Made by a program: the position numbers and the translations under genes. The notes beneath the pieces are model-generated. The model was not told where the DNA came from. It was given only the letters and a program-made list of their open reading frames with translations, and made no database searches. A DNA stretch of 9,343 bases from CAYTNY01 sp964439215 (lineage in GTDB: Bacteria; Oederibacteriota; PGYV01; CAYTNY01), in NCBI GenBank assembly GCA_964439215.1, contig CAYTNY010000086.1:1-9343 (forward strand), in the 5' to 3' direction. Positions 7,714-9,343 of the stretch are shown here, in pieces. The stretch's first letter is position 1; each line of letters starts with the position of its first letter.

Positions 7714-7718
7714 AGACA
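7703..7718 (+). promoter_or_regulatory. Putative proximal enhancer site, second copy of the same palindrome
   Basis: TGTCC-N6-AGACA has the same half-sites and 6-nt spacer as the upstream copy (TGTCC-N6-GGACA), with one base off symmetry. The two centres are 29 bp apart, and this one is about 87 nt upstream of the predicted start. It spans the stop codon of the regulator gene. A pair of sites at this distance is typical of NtrC-type activators. Confidence 0.5.
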
Positions 7719-7771
7719 ATACAAGAACTGTATAATTCTGTTTTCTTCCTTAATTATCATTGCCGCGTCAA

Positions 7772-7787
7772 TGGTATGAAAATTGCT
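7772..7787 (+). promoter_or_regulatory. Sigma-54 (RpoN) promoter for the PilZ gene
   Basis: TGGTATGAAAATTGCT matches TGGYAYRNNNNTTGCW at every position, with the invariant GG (7773-7774) and GC (7785-7786) separated by exactly 10 nt. The predicted transcription start is near 7798, giving a leader of about 29 nt that contains the Shine-Dalgarno ACGGAGG. It sits between a sigma-54 activator gene and the gene it would drive. This context makes a chance match unlikely. Confidence 0.8.
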
Positions 7788-7826
7788 GCAAATTAAGTAA
7801 ATAATTATATTTTACGGAGGCGGTAA

Positions 7827-8195
7827 ATGCTGCAGAAAAACAGTAATAATGATAAAAGACAAGAGCAAAGAAGAGAGTTTAGCAATAACATAAAATACAA
7901 ACTGATCGGGGCGGAAAATACAAATTATGAATTTGAATCAGCCTCAACAAGGAATATCTCAAAGGGCGGTATTTGTGTTGTTATTCCGCATAGAATAACA
8001 CAGGGAAATGTAGTGAGAGTTGAAATACCAATGCCGGATTCCGAGACAAGCATAAAAGCATTCTGTGAAGTTCAGTGGAACAGGCCCGCTGATGATAAGT
8101 TTGAAACAGGGATGAGTTTTATAGCGCTGAAAGAAGATGATCTGGATGTTTTGAAAAGGTTTTTAGAGGAAGAAAAAAAACAGCATGCAAATTAA
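7827..8195 (+). CDS. Single-domain PilZ protein, predicted c-di-GMP receptor
   Basis: PilZ domains bind cyclic di-GMP and change the activity of flagellar, pilus or polysaccharide machinery. The 122-residue protein is essentially one PilZ domain. The N-terminal arginine motif RxxxR is present as R11-QEQ-R15 with an extra R16, and the second motif NxSxxG is N43-I-S45-K-G-G48. The barrel core follows (GICVVIPHRI, VVRVEIPMP, EVQWNR, FETGMSFIAL). The C-terminal helix is charged (DDLDVLKRFLEEEKKQ, 104-119). No signal peptide or TM segment is seen, so it should be cytosolic. The ATG at 7827 has ACGGAGG (7814-7820) 6 nt upstream. It probably forms its own transcription unit from the sigma-54 promoter at 7772 and is then controlled by the preceding two-component pair. 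The downstream effector is unknown. Confidence 0.9.
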   Translation: MLQKNSNNDKRQEQRREFSNNIKYKLIGAENTNYEFESASTRNISKGGICVVIPHRITQGNVVRVEIPMPDSETSIKAFCEVQWNRPADDKFETGMSFIALKEDDLDVLKRFLEEEKKQHAN

Positions 8196-8221
8196 AAGAA
8201 AAAGTATTTACACTTTAGGAA

Positions 8222-9004
8222 TCATTTTTTGGCGCGGCAGGAGCGGGCTGCGCCTGTAAGGCCGAAAAAATCAAGCGAAAGCCTTCTGAATTCATATTTA
8301 TTGGTGAGTACAGAAGGATATGCGCCTTCATCAAACAGATAGATTTCTGAATTTGGAATCTCCCGGGATATTGCCTCCAGATTTTCTTTCATGTTTTCAA
8401 CAGAAGCATCAAGGACGGAGCCGGTCAGCAGGACTTCTGATTTTATCTCTGAGAGTTTTTTGGGGAAATAACTCTTGTTTTTTTTCACAAAGTTTTCAAG
8501 CATACGGGTGTCTGCATCAAGAACGTGTTTCCATTTGAAGCCGTGCAGCATGAACATTGCGGCAGCCATTGTAAAATTTTTTTTCATAGCGGCTCTTTCC
8601 TGTTTTATGCCTGCCAGTTCTTTTTCGGCAAGGGGGGTAATATAAAAACTGTCCGCTATTATTTTGTTTATCAGGGCAGGTTCATAAAGCGCCATATTCA
8701 GCGCTGTGAGCGCGCCGCCGCCCGCGCCTATTACGTTTACCCTGTTTAATCCGAGAATATTCGCTATGCCGACAGCGACTTTGGCGTTATCTGCCCAATA
8801 ATCCGGATGAAAGGAATCTGTTTTCTGTGATGAACCATGGCCCGGAAAATCAAAAACAATAACCTTGAAATATTTTGAATAAAATTTTACATGCCCGTCA
8901 TATATTTTTGACGACAATGTGTTGCCGTGCAGCAGGAAAAGCGGCGCTCCCCGGCCCTTTACTTTATAAAAAACAGCTTTGTTGTTATAGGAAAAAAACG
9001 GCAT
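8222..9004 (-). CDS. Alpha/beta-hydrolase-fold protein, likely catalytically inactive
   Basis: The 260-residue protein has the general alpha/beta hydrolase layout: oxyanion-hole segment FLLHGN (23-28), strand and turn VIVFDFPGHGSS (48-59), the nucleophile-elbow region, a variable cap (about 120-185), the acid-bearing strand VLLTGSVLDAS (191-201, D199) and the last strand with its loop (about 220-233). The elbow GxSxG reads GAGGG (93-97), so the nucleophile position 95 is Gly (GGC, one base from AGC Ser). The loop that normally carries the catalytic His reads EGAYPS (226-231), with Tyr229 at the expected His (TAT, one base from CAT). No other His follows. The frame is intact with Shine-Dalgarno AGAGG (plus-strand complement CCTCT, 9011-9015) and a strong promoter, so it looks expressed. 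It may be a pseudoenzyme or binding protein, or use an unusual mechanism; the substrate is unknown. It converges with the PilZ gene, leaving 26 nt between them. Confidence 0.85.
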   Translation of the reverse strand: MPFFSYNNKAVFYKVKGRGAPLFLLHGNTLSSKIYDGHVKFYSKYFKVIVFDFPGHGSSQKTDSFHPDYWADNAKVAVGIANILGLNRVNVIGAGGGALTALNMALYEPALINKIIADSFYITPLAEKELAGIKQERAAMKKNFTMAAAMFMLHGFKWKHVLDADTRMLENFVKKNKSYFPKKLSEIKSEVLLTGSVLDASVENMKENLEAISREIPNSEIYLFDEGAYPSVLTNKYEFRRLSLDFFGLTGAARSCRAKK

Positions 9005-9038
9005 AATTAACCTCTTTAAGCAGTATAATAACGCATTA

Positions 9039-9067
9039 ACTATAATTCACTCCGGAAACTGTGTCAA
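9039..9067 (-). promoter_or_regulatory. Strong sigma-70-type promoter for the hydrolase-fold gene
   Basis: On the minus strand, a perfect -35 TTGACA (9062-9067) is followed by a 17-nt spacer and a -10 TATAGT (9039-9044, 5/6). Transcription would start near 9032, giving a leader of about 28 nt before the ATG at 9004. Confidence 0.75.
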
Positions 9068-9095
9068 GCGGGAAATATGAATTTCAATACAGGGC

Positions 9096-9117
9096 TGAAT
9101 TGCAAATGAATTGCAGC
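9096..9117. repeat. Tandem 11-bp repeat upstream of the hydrolase promoter
   Basis: TGAATTGCAAA is followed directly by TGAATTGCAGC, identical for the first 9 bases. The 11-bp period is close to one DNA turn, so a protein would meet both copies on the same face. It lies about 30 bp upstream of the -35 element of the minus-strand promoter, a usual position for an activator site. Confidence 0.45.
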
Positions 9118-9137
9118 ACCCGAAACATCCGAAATGC

Positions 9138-9180
9138 ACCGAACTATAACTCACTCTGATTCTTTTTCGGTATTTTTTTT
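9138..9180 (+). terminator. Weak terminator-like hairpin with T-run
   Basis: ACCGAA (9138-9143) pairs with TTCGGT (9166-9171), followed by A and eight T (9172-9180). The stem is only 6 bp with a 22-nt loop, and no plus-strand gene ends upstream of it. It may be part of the CCGAA repeat cluster (9120, 9129, 9139) rather than a real terminator. Confidence 0.2.
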
Positions 9181-9239
9181 GATTATATTTAAAGTAAGTA
9201 CCGGCAAAGCATGCAGGCATTCATTCTTTGCTCGTCGAG

Positions 9240-9271
9240 GTAGAGCGAATTAGTATACCCTCCATCTCTAC
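9240..9271. repeat. Short inverted repeat GTAGAG...CTCTAC
   Basis: GTAGAG (9240-9245) and CTCTAC (9266-9271) form 6-bp arms with a 20-nt loop that contains the palindrome GTATAC (9253-9258). It may be a small RNA structure or part of a dispersed intergenic repeat that continues to the window edge. The arms are short and chance is possible. Confidence 0.25.
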
Positions 9272-9306
9272 GGGGAAGGATAGAGTATGTTACAGGCGAT
9301 CTTTTA

Positions 9307-9333
9307 CCCCCTTTTTTAAAAGGGGGCAGGGGG
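9307..9333. repeat. C/G-run palindrome at the window edge, likely dispersed intergenic repeat
   Basis: CCCCCTTTT (9307-9315) and AAAAGGGGG (9322 ends the A-run; arm 9318-9326) form perfect 9-bp arms around TT, followed by CA and a second GGGGG (9329-9333). From memory, palindromes built of C5/T-run and A-run/G5 are common as dispersed intergenic repeats in several bacterial lineages. Whether it is repeated in this genome cannot be seen here. Confidence 0.5.
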
Positions 9334-9343
9334 ATTTTATAGA

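Larger units (their letters stand above)
9038..9156. repeat. Direct repeat of 15 bp, two copies 104 bp apart
   Basis: AACTATAATTCACTC (9038-9052) and AACTATAACTCACTC (9142-9156) agree at 14 of 15 positions. The first copy covers the -10 element of the minus-strand promoter. The second copy has no -35 element at the right distance, so it is not simply a second promoter. It could be a duplicated operator or the remnant of a small duplication. Confidence 0.5.
9005..9343. other. 339-nt non-coding tail with short repeats
   Basis: No convincing gene or tRNA is seen here. The part nearest the hydrolase gene holds its ribosome binding site and promoter. Beyond that are a tandem 11-bp repeat, a 15-bp direct repeat, CCGAA repeats, a T-run and a C/G-run palindrome, each listed separately. 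The sequence is cut by the window edge, so the next gene and its signals are not visible. Confidence 0.7.

Noticed and set aside
8201..8230. Terminator between the convergent PilZ and hydrolase genes (AAAGT/ACTTT stem, later T6)
   Set aside because: The arms are only 5 A/T-rich bp and the T-run begins 8 nt after the stem, so it is not convincing.
8231..8254. GC-rich hairpin (GGCGCGGC/GCTGCGCC) at the 3' end of the hydrolase gene
   Set aside because: It is coding sequence. On the minus strand it is followed by A-rich, not T-rich, DNA, and on the plus strand the T-run comes before it. It does not fit an intrinsic terminator.
9231..9275. tRNA-like D-arm string (GGTAGAGCG)
   Set aside because: No acceptor stem, anticodon arm or TTC-type loop can be placed around it.
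1..9343. CRISPR array, insertion sequence, phage or defence genes
   Set aside because: No regularly spaced repeats, transposase or phage-like frames are present; the coding DNA is housekeeping and signalling genes.

Overview
This window is chromosomal DNA from a bacterium. It is moderately AT-rich, with heavy use of ATA, AAA and AGA/AGG codons. Eight genes run on the + strand from 96 to 7713 with gaps of at most 32 nt and several overlaps, so they look like one long operon. Downstream lie a single PilZ gene on the + strand (7827-8195), a convergent alpha/beta-hydrolase-fold gene on the - strand (8222-9004), and 339 nt of non-coding sequence. The order ftsH - folP - cdaA - ybbR resembles the arrangement in deltaproteobacteria and related Gram-negative-type lineages. 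The PdxJ (DXP-dependent) vitamin B6 route and the sigma-54 machinery also fit a diderm, non-Firmicute organism. I cannot name the phylum from sequence alone; a deep-branching or uncultured lineage is plausible.

Region 96-5404 is housekeeping. It encodes the membrane protease FtsH, two folate enzymes (FolE, FolP), the c-di-AMP synthase CdaA with a short one-domain YbbR/CdaR partner, and PdxJ for pyridoxine 5'-phosphate. The glmM gene that commonly follows cdaA-ybbR is absent here; pdxJ takes its place and overlaps ybbR.

Region 5408-7713 encodes a two-component pair. The kinase has two membrane helices and almost no extracytoplasmic loop, so it lacks a recognisable sensor domain. The response regulator is a complete NtrC-type sigma-54 activator (receiver, AAA+ with GAFTGA, Fis-type HTH). 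The two genes overlap by 4 nt.

Region 7671-8195 is the most interesting part. The 113-nt gap before the PilZ gene holds a sequence that fits the sigma-54 promoter consensus TGGYAYRNNNNTTGCW at every position. About 87 and 116 nt upstream of the predicted transcription start are two inverted repeats of the same form (TGTCC-N6-RGACA), which overlap the end of the regulator gene. This is the expected layout of enhancer sites, promoter and target gene. It predicts that the kinase/regulator pair switches on a c-di-GMP-binding PilZ protein.

Region 8222-9343 contains an alpha/beta-hydrolase-fold protein whose nucleophile serine (Gly instead) and catalytic histidine (Tyr instead) both appear to be lost while the fold motifs and acid remain, suggesting a pseudoenzyme. 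It has a very good sigma-70-type promoter. The rest of the tail holds short direct and inverted repeats, including a C/G-run palindrome at the window edge.
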